A DNA stretch of 64,000 nt from an uncultured Clostridia bacterium (GCA_934234035.1 CAKQHH010000008.1:1-64000); one strand, 5' to 3'. Counted from the stretch's first letter, positions 1-8,166 are shown. The notes: generated from the letters alone by a model not told the origin. Made by a program: numbers and translations.

Positions 1-75
1 GATGCGCACCCGCATAGCGGGTGGTTTATTTGTCTCGGACTCTTCGAGCCCTCGACGGGGCTCATAGCCCCACAA
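1..75. repeat. Palindromic intergenic element, possibly repeat- or IS-derived
   Basis: Non-coding stretch with two compact stem-loops: CACCCGC/GCGGGTG around an ATA loop near 8-24, and GGGGCT/AGCCCC around a CAT loop near 57-71. A T-rich run follows the first hairpin, so it could also act as a rightward terminator for a gene outside the window. Closely spaced short hairpins resemble palindromic ends of IS200/IS605-type elements or REP-like repeats of Clostridia. That assignment is inference from structure only; no transposase gene is seen. Confidence 0.35.
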
Positions 76-83
76 AACAAAAA

Positions 84-119
84 CACCCTCCCCGCCATAC
101 GTCTTATGGCAAGGAGGGC
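84..119 (-). terminator. Intrinsic terminator of the YheO-type regulator gene
   Basis: Read leftward, CCCTCC/GGAGGG arms with an inner GCCAT/ATGGC stem form a hairpin followed by a T-rich tract (TGTTTTTGTTTT). It lies about 35 bases after the stop codon of the gene at 153-821. Confidence 0.8.
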
Positions 120-152
120 GTCTATTGATTTTTTCAATAAAAGGATATTCGG

Positions 153-821
153 TTATTTCAGCTTTACCGGCACGCTGTCCTCTTCCCCTTCATTCTTAAT
201 CTCCCGAAGGTAGTTGTACAGCGTGGTCTGCGAGATGGAAAGTGCCTTGCAAATGTACGGCGTCGTTGCTCGAACGTCAAAGATTCCCTGACGCTTCAGT
301 TCCTTGAGCAGCGTAATCTTTCCTTCCTTCGTATCCAGATCCCCGGTCGTCATCTTCCAGATGGAATTCATAATCGCATTCTGCGCCACGTTCTGAATAA
401 TATTTCCGCCGCTGTCCCCCGGAGAACATTCTTCTTCGTCCGTATTCACGTGAATCTTGTAGTTGATGTAATCCCGAAGCTCTTCCAGCTTGGAATCATC
501 CTGATTGATGCAGATCAGCACCGCCGGTTCCCCTTTTTCATCCCGGATGATGAAATGGGAAGACCGAAGAAGTTTTCCCTTCTCGGACATCGTACGATAT
601 GCAATCATATGACCGTCAGCGTCGGACTGACGCAAAATCATTTTATAGATGGACTTGTCCATGCGGGTCCCCACTTCCCGCCCGGTAATATTGCCATTGG
701 CAATGAACACCATCTGCATCTCGTGAAGGTCGTGCACCGCCACTTCCGTGTCCCGGCCTTCCACCTTTGCGATGCCCTTTGCCACGCCAATCATAATTTT
801 TATCAGCTCTTCCTGTTTCAT
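153..821 (-). CDS. YheO/DauR-like PAS and HTH transcriptional regulator
   Basis: A 222-residue cytoplasmic protein. The N-terminal two thirds (about 1-125) match the YheO-like PAS domain, with the recognisable stretch VAVHDLHEMQMVFIANGNITG. The C-terminal part (about 165-215) is the helix-turn-helix typical of these proteins, containing LSISQTTLYNYLREI. Family members such as E. coli DauR regulate metabolic genes in response to small ligands; the ligand and targets here are unknown. It has its own promoter and terminator, so it is probably monocistronic. Length and domain order are normal for the family. Confidence 0.85.
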   Translation of the reverse strand: MKQEELIKIMIGVAKGIAKVEGRDTEVAVHDLHEMQMVFIANGNITGREVGTRMDKSIYKMILRQSDADGHMIAYRTMSEKGKLLRSSHFIIRDEKGEPAVLICINQDDSKLEELRDYINYKIHVNTDEEECSPGDSGGNIIQNVAQNAIMNSIWKMTTGDLDTKEGKITLLKELKRQGIFDVRATTPYICKALSISQTTLYNYLREIKNEGEEDSVPVKLK

Positions 822-887
822 ATCCTTCCTCTTTTCGTCTCTCTATCTGCCTTACGGTACAAGAAGCTCTTTCATCATTTTTAAGAT

Positions 888-917
888 ATACTATCACACC
901 GCGGCAAGGGGTTTCAA
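888..917 (-). promoter_or_regulatory. Probable sigma-A promoter of the YheO-type regulator
   Basis: Leftward -35 TTGAAA (912-917) and -10 TAGTAT (888-893), spacing 18, about 65 bases before the start codon. Confidence 0.5.
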
Positions 918-943
918 TATGGGTTGTAATTTTTTTACAAAAA

Positions 944-967
944 AAAGTGCAGTTGCAACTGCACTTT
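944..967 (-). terminator. Intrinsic terminator after the small membrane protein gene
   Basis: Perfect 24-base palindrome AAAGTGCAGTTG/CAACTGCACTTT, followed leftward by a run of T. It sits 30 bases past the stop codon of the gene at 997-1407. Confidence 0.85.
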
Positions 968-996
968 CGGCTTCAATTCAGTTTCCGGTTCCGGAA

Positions 997-1407
997 CTAG
1001 TCCTCTTTCACCTTGTCCCACATGGTGGACATTCTCTGAATCTGCTTTTCGTCTGTTCCGTTTCGACGGAGCTGCTTCAAATACATTTCCTTCGGAACAC
1101 CCATCTTCTTGTACGCACCCAGGTATTTCTTCATGTAATTATTCATATACAGCATAAAGCCGCCCAGATACACGAATCCCAAAACTGCAACAATCAGGGA
1201 AGCCTTCCAGCCTACCAGGAATGCCAGAAGAATCACGGCAACAGCCCAGACAATACCGGCTACACGGTTGAATTTGGACCATTTCTCCATATCCAACTGC
1301 TTCGGCATCTCTACGCCCTTTTCCTTCATCTGATTCTTATACATATTCTGCTGATAACCTTTTGACTGACGGTTAAACTGTGGTGGACGCTGTTTTCCTT
1401 TTCCCAT
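997..1407 (-). CDS. Small two-helix membrane protein, unknown function
   Basis: 136 residues. A basic, Gln/Lys-rich N-terminus (1-45) is followed by two hydrophobic segments at roughly 49-66 and 68-88 (rich in Val, Ala, Leu and Ile), then a charged C-terminal tail with GVPKEMYLKQLRRNG. I do not recognise the family. The layout suggests a membrane hairpin with both ends cytoplasmic. The start is supported by a good ribosome-binding site (AAAGGAGTG) and a consensus-like promoter just upstream, and a strong terminator follows, so it is a single-gene unit. Confidence 0.7.
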   Translation of the reverse strand: MGKGKQRPPQFNRQSKGYQQNMYKNQMKEKGVEMPKQLDMEKWSKFNRVAGIVWAVAVILLAFLVGWKASLIVAVLGFVYLGGFMLYMNNYMKKYLGAYKKMGVPKEMYLKQLRRNGTDEKQIQRMSTMWDKVKED

Positions 1408-1437
1408 TCTTTCACTCCTTTAAATTAGTCACACTAC

Positions 1438-1466
1438 ATTATACAGGGAAATGAGCCATTTTCCAA
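1438..1466 (-). promoter_or_regulatory. Sigma-A promoter of the small membrane protein gene
   Basis: Leftward -35 TTGGAA (1461-1466), 17-base spacer, -10 TATAAT (1438-1443), about 30 bases from the start codon. Confidence 0.7.
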
Positions 1467-1487
1467 TGTTTTTTTGGCTTTTCTTTA

Positions 1488-2414
1488 TTAATTTTTTCCC
1501 TCATCCTCGATTACTTTGGTGCCTTCTCGGCGCTGGGATACGATTGGCACGTAATCCTCGTCGCCGAACATGGTGGTAAAACCGTTTCCGTTAATTTCAC
1601 TGACATTGGAAATGGTGATAAAAGCCGTCGGATCGATGTCCAGAACCGCTCTCTTCACGCGATTCAGGTTGCGGCTGCTGATGACGCTGGAAATCACGTC
1701 GAACTCTTCCTGAATGTATCCGCCCTTTGCCGGGAAAATGGTGGTACCGTATCCCAGTTCCAACAGCTTCTCGTTGATGGATCGGCTCTTTTCCTTACTG
1801 AAGATCATGGTCTGTACGCCGCCCTGGTTCATTACCAGAATGTAGTTCATAACCATGCTGTAAATCAGCGTATAGAAGATTCCCAGAATAATTCCGTTGG
1901 TGTTGGTCATCGGAATCTGGATGATAAAAATACATACGTCCAGTGCAGACATGACCGGTGCTACCTTCCAGCCGAATTTTCGGTTCAAAATAATCGGCGG
2001 TACGTCCACACCACCGGTGGAACCGCCCATTCGAATTACCATACCGATTCCCACACCATCCATGATGCCGGCACAGATTGCCGCCATCAGCGGATCTTCT
2101 ACCAAATGATGCAGCGCATCGATGTTCTGGAACAATCCGAGGAAGAACGGAAACAGGAATGTTCCGGCCACAATTGTAGCAGCAAATTTCTTTCCCAGAA
2201 GAATCCATCCGATTACGAACAGCCCAATATTAATTGCATATACGGTGGGGGTCACACCGAATCCGAAGAAGTGGTGCGCACTTCTTCCCACACCGGTCAC
2301 CCCTGCAACTACCATGTCATAAGGAAGCGCAAAGCATGCCATAGCACAAGCGCTCATCGCATTTCCAAGAACGAGTTGTACCAGATCTGTTACAGTTTTC
2401 ATTGTTTTACTCAT
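1488..2414 (-). CDS. YitT family membrane protein (first copy)
   Basis: About 308 residues with several hydrophobic segments in the first 200 residues and a soluble C-terminal DUF2179-like domain (about 215-290) carrying YIQEEFDVISSVISSRNLNR. YitT proteins are widespread in Bacillota; their transport function is unproven. The frame is open further upstream, but the ATG at 2414 is preceded by AAGGAGG at good spacing, and the upstream extension would run through the promoter and leader hairpin, so the internal ATG is preferred. A second YitT gene lies at 36942-37820. Confidence 0.85.
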   Translation of the reverse strand: MSKTMKTVTDLVQLVLGNAMSACAMACFALPYDMVVAGVTGVGRSAHHFFGFGVTPTVYAINIGLFVIGWILLGKKFAATIVAGTFLFPFFLGLFQNIDALHHLVEDPLMAAICAGIMDGVGIGMVIRMGGSTGGVDVPPIILNRKFGWKVAPVMSALDVCIFIIQIPMTNTNGIILGIFYTLIYSMVMNYILVMNQGGVQTMIFSKEKSRSINEKLLELGYGTTIFPAKGGYIQEEFDVISSVISSRNLNRVKRAVLDIDPTAFITISNVSEINGNGFTTMFGDEDYVPIVSQRREGTKVIEDEGKN

Positions 2415-2438
2415 CGCATTTCCTCCTTCCAATAAAAA

Positions 2439-2461
2439 ACACCCGACATGTCGTCCGGTGT
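2439..2461 (-). terminator. Terminator-like hairpin in the yitT leader
   Basis: ACACC/GGTGT arms flank the self-complementary CGACATGTCG, followed leftward by TTTTTTA. It lies between the yitT promoter and its ribosome-binding site, so it could act as an attenuator of the gene at 1488-2414 rather than as the terminator of another gene. Confidence 0.5.
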
Positions 2462-2484
2462 AGAAAAAACAATCTTGCCCGACG

Positions 2485-2513
2485 AGTATAACGTAAAAAG
2501 CCGTATAAGTCAA
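2485..2513 (-). promoter_or_regulatory. Sigma-A promoter of the first yitT gene
   Basis: Leftward -35 TTGACT (2508-2513), 17-base spacer, -10 TATACT (2485-2490). It is divergent from the pepT promoter 25 bases away. Confidence 0.75.
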
Positions 2514-2537
2514 GCATATTCCACTTTTTTTGCACCC

Positions 2538-2566
2538 TTGAAAATACACTGCACGGGAAATATAAT
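2538..2566 (+). promoter_or_regulatory. Sigma-A promoter of pepT
   Basis: -35 TTGAAA (2538-2543), 17-base spacer, -10 TATAAT (2561-2566), 41 bases before the pepT start. Confidence 0.8.
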
Positions 2567-2607
2567 AAGAGAAGATTGTTTATGTTCATTAAGGAGGAAC
2601 TATAGAA

Positions 2608-3825
2608 ATGAAAGCTTACGAAAGACTTCTCAAGTACGTTACCGTGCGCACACCGAGTGACGAAAACAGCAGCACCATCCCATCCTCTTCCTGCCAGTTC
2701 AACCTGGCCCACGTTCTGGTGGATGAGATGAAAGCCATCGGCATTGAAGATGCGGAGGTTGACGATCAGTGCTACGTATACGGTCACATTCCGGCAACAC
2801 CGGGATACGAGAACCGCACCGCCATTGGTTTTATCGCACACATGGATACGGTCGCGGACTTCTGCGATCACGATATCGTACCGGTAGTACACGAAAACTA
2901 CGACGGAGAGGCATTGGCACTGGGCGACAGCGGTCTGACCCTTTCCCCGGAAATGTTCCCGCACCTTCGGACACTGAAGGGCCGCACCCTCATCACCTCG
3001 GATGGCACCACCATTCTGGGCGCCGATGACAAAGCGGGAATCGCTGAGATTCTCACCGCAGTGGAAGATCTTTCGGACATCCCTCACGGACCGATCAGCG
3101 TTGCTTTTACCCCGGACGAAGAAATCGGCACCGGCGCATCTCACTTCGATGTGAAGAGATTTGGCGCGACCTACGCGTACACTTTGGACGGTGATACGGA
3201 AGGCGAAATTCAGTTCGAGACATTCAACGCCGCTCAGGCAAAATTAACATTCCACGGCACCAACGTGCATCCGGGTTCCGCAAAGGACATCATGGTAAAT
3301 GCGGCGCTGGTAGCGATGGAATACGATTCTCTGCTTCCGGCTGCAGAACGTCCGGAAAGAACCGAGGACTATGAAGGCTTCTATCACCTGACCCACATGG
3401 AAGGCGGCGTTTCCGATGCATCCCTGACCTACATTCTCCGGGATCACGATGCGCATGTTTTCGACAACCGCCAGAAGACCATGCGTCAGGCAGCGAAGTT
3501 CCTCAACGAGCGTTACGGTGCCGGAACCGTGGAACTGGATATTCGGGTTCAGTATCGGAACATGGCAGAAGTTATCGAGAAGTGCCCAATCGTCTTAGAA
3601 AATGCGAAGAAGGCGTGCAAAGCAGCCGGCGTGGAAGAGCTGATTCTTCCGGTACGAGGCGGCACCGACGGAAGCACCTTGAGCTTCATGGGTCTGCCTT
3701 GCCCGAATCTGGGAACCGGCGGACACGCATACCACGGTCCTTACGAGCACATCACTTTGGAAGGAATGGATCAGTCCGTTCAGGTCATCCGGGAATTGAT
3801 TCGCACCTTTGGAGAACAGGAATAA
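2608..3825 (+). CDS. pepT: Peptidase T (tripeptide aminopeptidase)
   Basis: 405 residues, the usual length for PepT, a cytosolic di-zinc M20 peptidase that removes the N-terminal residue from tripeptides. The metal-binding and catalytic pattern is present in order: AHMDTVAD, GADDKAGIAE, TPDEEIGTG, YTLDGDTEGE and the late GTGGHAYHGPYE. A strong AAGGAGG site precedes the ATG. The next gene starts 4 bases after its stop, so the HAD phosphatase is probably co-transcribed. It fits a peptide-using anaerobe, together with the pepV and pepD genes elsewhere in the window. Confidence 0.95.
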   Translation: MKAYERLLKYVTVRTPSDENSSTIPSSSCQFNLAHVLVDEMKAIGIEDAEVDDQCYVYGHIPATPGYENRTAIGFIAHMDTVADFCDHDIVPVVHENYDGEALALGDSGLTLSPEMFPHLRTLKGRTLITSDGTTILGADDKAGIAEILTAVEDLSDIPHGPISVAFTPDEEIGTGASHFDVKRFGATYAYTLDGDTEGEIQFETFNAAQAKLTFHGTNVHPGSAKDIMVNAALVAMEYDSLLPAAERPERTEDYEGFYHLTHMEGGVSDASLTYILRDHDAHVFDNRQKTMRQAAKFLNERYGAGTVELDIRVQYRNMAEVIEKCPIVLENAKKACKAAGVEELILPVRGGTDGSTLSFMGLPCPNLGTGGHAYHGPYEHITLEGMDQSVQVIRELIRTFGEQE

Positions 3826-3829
3826 TCCG

Positions 3830-4393
3830 ATGACCGCACTTCATATCTTTGATTGTGACGGTACGCTGCTGGATTCCATGCGAATGTGGGACAACATCAG
3901 CAGCGATTATCTCCGAAGTCTGGGCATTCAGCCGCCGGCGGATCTGGCGGAAATTCTGGATCCTCTCACCTTCCCGGAGAGCGTTCAATACTTGGTAGAC
4001 CACTTTGACCTGGATGGCTATGAAAAGACCTCACAGGGGCTGATGGACCGGGTACTGTGGCACTACGAGAACGACCTAGAGCTGTTTCCGGGAATTCCGG
4101 AGGAATTGGAAGCGGTGTCCCGAACGGGAGAGCCGATGATTATTCTCACCAATTCCCCCCGGGAGTTCGTGGAAGCCGGACTTGGGCGGACCGGAATCCA
4201 GCACTATTTCAGTCGGCTCTTTGTATCCCAGGAACTGGGCATCTCCAAGGACAATCCGGAAATTTTTCGGGTGGTATGCCGGGAAATGAGCGTCTCTCCG
4301 GAAGACGCTCTGGTCCATGAGGATTCCGCCTTTGCCATTCAGGCAGCGCGGGAAGCCGGGTGCCGCGTGAAGGAATACGATCGGTATCGTTAA
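3830..4393 (+). CDS. HAD-superfamily hydrolase (phosphoglycolate phosphatase-like)
   Basis: About 187 residues from the ATG at 3830; an upstream in-frame ATG inside pepT is less likely because the protein then begins directly with the HAD core. Motif I is FDCDGTLLDS, motif II is ILTNS, and the C-terminal acidic motif is LVHEDSAFAI, which differs from the usual GDS. The protein is predicted to be a cytosolic, magnesium-dependent phosphatase of subclass I with a helical cap around residues 20-80. The substrate cannot be read from sequence. It follows pepT by 4 bases, implying a two-gene unit. Confidence 0.8.
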   Translation: MTALHIFDCDGTLLDSMRMWDNISSDYLRSLGIQPPADLAEILDPLTFPESVQYLVDHFDLDGYEKTSQGLMDRVLWHYENDLELFPGIPEELEAVSRTGEPMIILTNSPREFVEAGLGRTGIQHYFSRLFVSQELGISKDNPEIFRVVCREMSVSPEDALVHEDSAFAIQAAREAGCRVKEYDRYR

Positions 4394-4395
4394 CC

Positions 4396-4423
4396 TTGCT
4401 TTTTCGCTCCCGGAGAGTATAAT
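4396..4423 (+). promoter_or_regulatory. Promoter of the thiamine salvage operon
   Basis: -35 TTGCTT (4396-4401), 16-base spacer, -10 TATAAT (4418-4423), placed just upstream of the riboswitch. Confidence 0.6.
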
Positions 4424-4450
4424 GAGAGAGGAATAACCGAATATCGAACG

Positions 4451-4530
4451 ACGGGGAGCCCAATCCGGGCTGAGAGTAAGGAACGACTTAGACCCTTGAC
4501 CTGATTTGGGTAATGCCAACGGAGGGAAAT
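4451..4530 (+). promoter_or_regulatory. TPP riboswitch (THI element)
   Basis: The conserved core of the thiamine pyrophosphate aptamer is directly readable: GGGGAGCC, then GGCTGAGAG, then ACCCTTGACCTGAT and GGGTAATGCCAACGGAGGGA. It precedes thiM-thiE-thiD-cytX and is followed at once by an intrinsic terminator, so it most likely works by transcription termination when TPP is abundant. Confidence 0.97.
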
Positions 4531-4537
4531 GGATTTG

Positions 4538-4569
4538 AAAGGCTGCGTCAACATATGGCGCAGCCTTTT
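4538..4569 (+). terminator. Riboswitch expression-platform terminator
   Basis: AAAGGCTGCG/CGCAGCCTTT stem with an 11-base loop and a TTTT tail, 8 bases after the TPP aptamer and 40 bases before thiM. Position and form match a conditional terminator. Confidence 0.9.
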
Positions 4570-4608
4570 GTGCTTTATTCGGTCGTTCATCATGAAAGGA
4601 GAAGTAAA

Positions 4609-5430
4609 ATGTTCGAGAATTGTTTTGATCGGCTCCGGCAGCGGAGTGCTCTGGTACACAATATCACCAACTATGTAACCGTCAACGATGTGGCCAACAT
4701 CATCCTCGCCTGCGGCGCCAGCCCAATTATGGCGGACGAACCGGAGGAAGCGGCGGAAATCACCGCCATCTGCACGGGACTGAACATCAACATCGGCACG
4801 CTGAATCAGCGAACCATTTCGTCCATGTTTGCCGCCGGCAAACAGGCTAAAGCGCTGAATCACCCGGTTCTTCTGGATCCGGTAGGTGCCGGCGCCAGCA
4901 CGCTGCGCACGGATACTGCACGCAGAATTGTGGATGAAATCCATCCGGATGTGATTCGCGGAAATATTTCGGAAATTAAAACCCTGGCACAGGGAAGCGG
5001 CACCACTCAGGGCGTGGATGCGGACGTAGCGGATGCCGTGACGGAAGAGAACCTGGATGACAGCATCGCCTTTGTCAAATCCTTTGCCTCTTCCTGCGGC
5101 AGCATCGTCGCGGTCACCGGTGCCATTGATCTTGTCAGCGACGGCGACCGCTGCTACGTCATTCGAAACGGTCGGCCGGAAATGGGCCGGATTACGGGAA
5201 CCGGCTGTCAGTTATCCGGAATGATGACCGCATTTATTGCCGCAAATCCGGACAACATGTTGGATGCCGCCGCGGCGGCGGTTTCGGCAATGGGGTTGGC
5301 CGGCGAAATCGGCTGGAGCCATATGCAGGCATCCGACGGAAATTCCACCTACCGCAACCGAATCATCGACGCCATCTGCAACATGACCGGAACGGAACTG
5401 AAGAAAGGAGCACGTTATGAACTTCGATAA
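4609..5430 (+). CDS. thiM: Hydroxyethylthiazole kinase
   Basis: 273 residues, normal length. ThiM phosphorylates 4-methyl-5-(2-hydroxyethyl)thiazole, the thiazole salvage step of thiamine synthesis, in the cytosol. Recognisable blocks are LVHNITNYVTVNDVAN near the N-terminus, VLLDPVGAGAS, IRGNISEIK, and the anion-hole/catalytic loop ITGTGCQLSG. The open frame reaches back into the riboswitch, but the ATG at 4609 has AAAGGAG at correct spacing and begins at the family N-terminus. It is the first gene of the TPP-controlled operon and overlaps thiE by 14 bases. Confidence 0.96.
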   Translation: MFENCFDRLRQRSALVHNITNYVTVNDVANIILACGASPIMADEPEEAAEITAICTGLNINIGTLNQRTISSMFAAGKQAKALNHPVLLDPVGAGASTLRTDTARRIVDEIHPDVIRGNISEIKTLAQGSGTTQGVDADVADAVTEENLDDSIAFVKSFASSCGSIVAVTGAIDLVSDGDRCYVIRNGRPEMGRITGTGCQLSGMMTAFIAANPDNMLDAAAAAVSAMGLAGEIGWSHMQASDGNSTYRNRIIDAICNMTGTELKKGARYELR

Positions 5431-6106
5431 TCTTACATCCCCTCGCAAGAGCATCCATCGGGATAACCTTCGCCGAGAGGATTTTCTCGTCTACGGTGTC
5501 ACCGACCGTCACTGGCTTCAGGAGGGAGAACGTCTTCCGGATGTGGTTCGAAAAGCCCTGGACGGCGGCGCAACATTCATTCAGCTCCGGGAAAAACAGC
5601 TGGACGAAGCTGATTTTATGGCCGAAGCGCTGGAGATTCAGAAGCTCTGCCGGGAATACGATGTCCCGTTTGTCATCAACGACAACGTGAAAATCGCGGC
5701 GGAAATCGGCGCCGACGGCGTACACGTGGGGCAGTCGGATATGGAGGCCGGCAACGTCCGGGAGATTCTGGGCGACAAGCGGATTATCGGCGTTTCCGCC
5801 GGAACCGTGGAAGAGGCCAAACAGGCGGAAGCTCGGGGAGCGGACTATCTGGGCGTAGGGGCGATTTTCCCGACGAACTCGAAGGATGACGCTCGCGCCC
5901 TGACCATGGACACCCTAAAAGCAATTACCGCTGCAGTGAACATTCCGGTGGTTGCCATCGGCGGAATCACGGAGGAGAATACGCTGGATCTTGCCGGAAC
6001 GGGAATTGACGGCGTTGCGGTAATCAGTGCGATTTTCGGGCAGAAGGATATTGAAACTGCCGCTCGCAGACTGCTCACCGTGACCAAGCACATTGTAAAT
6101 AAGTAA
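5417..6106 (+). CDS. thiE: Thiamine-phosphate synthase
   Basis: 229 residues. ThiE joins HMP pyrophosphate and thiazole phosphate to thiamine phosphate. The TIM-barrel family signatures are clear: FIQLREKQLDE, PFVINDNVKIA, ADGVHVGQSDM, YLGVGAIFPTNSK and VVAIGGI. An N-terminal extension of about 30 residues precedes the usual LYGVTDR-type start (here VYGVTDRHW), slightly longer than average. Its ATG overlaps the end of thiM and has its own AAAGGAG site, indicating translational coupling. Confidence 0.96.
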   Translation: MNFDNLTSPRKSIHRDNLRREDFLVYGVTDRHWLQEGERLPDVVRKALDGGATFIQLREKQLDEADFMAEALEIQKLCREYDVPFVINDNVKIAAEIGADGVHVGQSDMEAGNVREILGDKRIIGVSAGTVEEAKQAEARGADYLGVGAIFPTNSKDDARALTMDTLKAITAAVNIPVVAIGGITEENTLDLAGTGIDGVAVISAIFGQKDIETAARRLLTVTKHIVNK

Positions 6107-6124
6107 TTTATGAAGGAGACACTG

Positions 6125-6922
6125 ATGCAAAAGAAAACAGCATTGACGATTGCCGGAAGCGATTCCGGCGGCGGTGCCGGAATTCAGGCCGACATCAAGA
6201 CTATGACCGTAAACGGCGTTTTTGCCATGAGCGCAATCACCGCATTGACCGCACAGAATACCACCGGCGTAACGGATATTCTCAATTCCACGCCGGAATT
6301 TCTGGCACACCAGCTGGATGCGGTATTCACCGATATCTACCCGGATGCCGTGAAAATCGGCATGGTTTCCTCTGCGGAGCTGATTCAGGTTATTGCCGAC
6401 AAGCTTACGGAATACGATGCAAAGAACATCGTGGTGGATCCGGTAATGGTGGCCACCAGCGGTGCCCGCCTGATTTCCGAGGATGCCATTGCCGTTCTTA
6501 AAGAAAAACTGCTGCCCCTGGCACCTCTCAGCACACCGAATATTCCGGAGGCCGAAGTGCTCAGCGGAATGGAAATTCATTCCCCGGAGGATATGGAAAA
6601 GGCCGCCGGAAGAATTTACGATGAGTTCGGCTGTGCCGTGCTTCTGAAAGGCGGCCACGACCTGAACGATGCCAATGACCTGCTGTGCACCGGCGACGGA
6701 CTGAGATGGTTCAAGGGAAAGCGCATCGACAATCCGAACACCCACGGAACCGGATGCACCCTTTCCAGCGCCATCGCCTCCAACCTGGCCAAAGGCATGT
6801 CTCTGGAAGATTCTGTAGATCAAGCGAAGCGCTACATTTCCGGCGCCCTGGCAGCCATGCTGGATCTGGGTAAGGGAAAAGGTCCGATGGATCACGCGTT
6901 TGCAGTGGAAGGAGAATATTAA
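6125..6922 (+). CDS. thiD: Hydroxymethylpyrimidine/phosphomethylpyrimidine kinase
   Basis: About 265 residues. ThiD phosphorylates HMP and HMP-P to HMP pyrophosphate, the other substrate of ThiE. Ribokinase-fold signatures are ALTIAGSDSGGGAGIQADIK at the N-terminus, VVDPVMVATSG in the middle and NTHGTGCTLSSAIA near the C-terminus. An ATG 15 bases upstream overlaps the AAGGAG site, so the start at 6125 is preferred. It lies 18 bases after thiE and 3 bases before cytX, within the same riboswitch-controlled unit. Confidence 0.96.
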   Translation: MQKKTALTIAGSDSGGGAGIQADIKTMTVNGVFAMSAITALTAQNTTGVTDILNSTPEFLAHQLDAVFTDIYPDAVKIGMVSSAELIQVIADKLTEYDAKNIVVDPVMVATSGARLISEDAIAVLKEKLLPLAPLSTPNIPEAEVLSGMEIHSPEDMEKAAGRIYDEFGCAVLLKGGHDLNDANDLLCTGDGLRWFKGKRIDNPNTHGTGCTLSSAIASNLAKGMSLEDSVDQAKRYISGALAAMLDLGKGKGPMDHAFAVEGEY

Positions 6923-6925
6923 TAT

Positions 6926-8092
6926 ATGGAGCATAAGACAAATTTATTGGAAAACGGCATGATATGGTTTGGGGCCGGCGTTTCCATTGCGGAAATTCTC
7001 ACGGGAACCTATTTCGCTTCTCTGGGACTGCGGAACGCCCTCCTCACCATACTCATCGGACACCTGATCGGCTGCACCCTTCTTTTTTTCGCCGGATACA
7101 TCGGCGGAAAAGCGAGAAAGAGTGCAATGGAAACCACGAAGATGAGTTTCGGTCAGAAAGGCGGATTGTTCTTCGCCCTGATGAACGTGATTCAGCTGAT
7201 TGGCTGGACGGCCATCATGATCTACGACGGCGCGCTGTCCGCCAACGCCATCTGGAATACCGGAATCTGGGTCTGGGCGCTGGTGATTGGCCTGCTGATT
7301 ATCTTGTGGATTAAAATCGGCATCACCAATCTGGGTAAAATCAACACGGTCACCATGACCGCGCTGTTTATCCTCACGCTGGTTCTGTGCAAGGTGATTT
7401 TCTTCGGTAACGGCAGTGCCGCACCGATTTCCGAAGGTGGACTTACTTTCGGAGCCGCTGTGGAGATGGCGGTGGCCATGCCTCTTTCCTGGATGCCGCT
7501 GATCAGCGATTACACCAAGGAAGCGGAGAAGCCGTTCGCCGCAACCCTTACCAGCTCCATCACCTACGGCATCATCAGCTGCTGGATGTACATCATTGGC
7601 ATGGGTGCGGCGCTCTTTGCGGGTACCACGGATATTTCCCTGATCATGGTTCGCGCCGGACTGGGACTGGCCGGCCTGCTGATTGTGGTTTTCTCCACCG
7701 TAACCACCACGTTCCTGGATGCCTATTCCGCCGGAATCTCTGCGGAATCCCTTACTTCTCGGATTTCCGGCAAAACCATGGGAATCTTTGTGGCCATCAT
7801 CGGAACCGTCGGCGCGATGCTGTTCCCGATGGACGACATCACCAATTTCCTGTACTTCATCGGCTCCGTCTTCGCCCCGATGATTGCCATTATGATTGCG
7901 GATTTCCTGGTAAAAGCAGATGACAGTAACCGAGACTTCCAGTGGGTCAACCTGCTGGTTTGGCTTCTGGGCTTCTGCCTCTACCGCTACCTCATGACGG
8001 TGGACTTCGTGCTGGGCAACACCTTCCCGGACATCCTCATCACCATGATTGTGGCGCTGATTGCCCGGAAACTGCTGCCGCAGGAACGGTAA
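6926..8092 (+). CDS. cytX: CytX-type hydroxymethylpyrimidine permease (NCS1 family)
   Basis: 388 residues with about ten to twelve hydrophobic helices over its whole length. The start has the NCS1/CytX pattern (WFGAGVSIAEILTGTYFA), and AMPLSWMPLISDYTKEA is a typical internal motif. CytX proteins are proposed HMP or thiamine-precursor importers because they are linked to thi genes and TPP riboswitches. Here cytX is the last gene of the riboswitch operon, so with ThiM, ThiD and ThiE the cell could take up the pyrimidine moiety and rebuild thiamine. No thiC or thiG is in the window. Confidence 0.9.
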   Translation: MEHKTNLLENGMIWFGAGVSIAEILTGTYFASLGLRNALLTILIGHLIGCTLLFFAGYIGGKARKSAMETTKMSFGQKGGLFFALMNVIQLIGWTAIMIYDGALSANAIWNTGIWVWALVIGLLIILWIKIGITNLGKINTVTMTALFILTLVLCKVIFFGNGSAAPISEGGLTFGAAVEMAVAMPLSWMPLISDYTKEAEKPFAATLTSSITYGIISCWMYIIGMGAALFAGTTDISLIMVRAGLGLAGLLIVVFSTVTTTFLDAYSAGISAESLTSRISGKTMGIFVAIIGTVGAMLFPMDDITNFLYFIGSVFAPMIAIMIADFLVKADDSNRDFQWVNLLVWLLGFCLYRYLMTVDFVLGNTFPDILITMIVALIARKLLPQER

Positions 8093-8119
8093 GCATTTGC
8101 AGGGTATTTACGAACAGTT

Positions 8120-8152
8120 GCGGGATAGTGTTAGAAGCTATCCCGCTTTTTT
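8120..8152 (+). terminator. Terminator of the thiamine operon
   Basis: GCGGGATAG/CTATCCCGC stem with a 9-base loop and a six-T tail, 27 bases after the cytX stop. Confidence 0.95.
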
Positions 8153-8166
8153 GGTTCTTCACTTTT

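Noticed and set aside
4513..4608. In-frame N-terminal extension of thiM
   Set aside because: It would run through the TPP riboswitch and its terminator and has no family similarity; the ATG at 4609 has a good ribosome-binding site.
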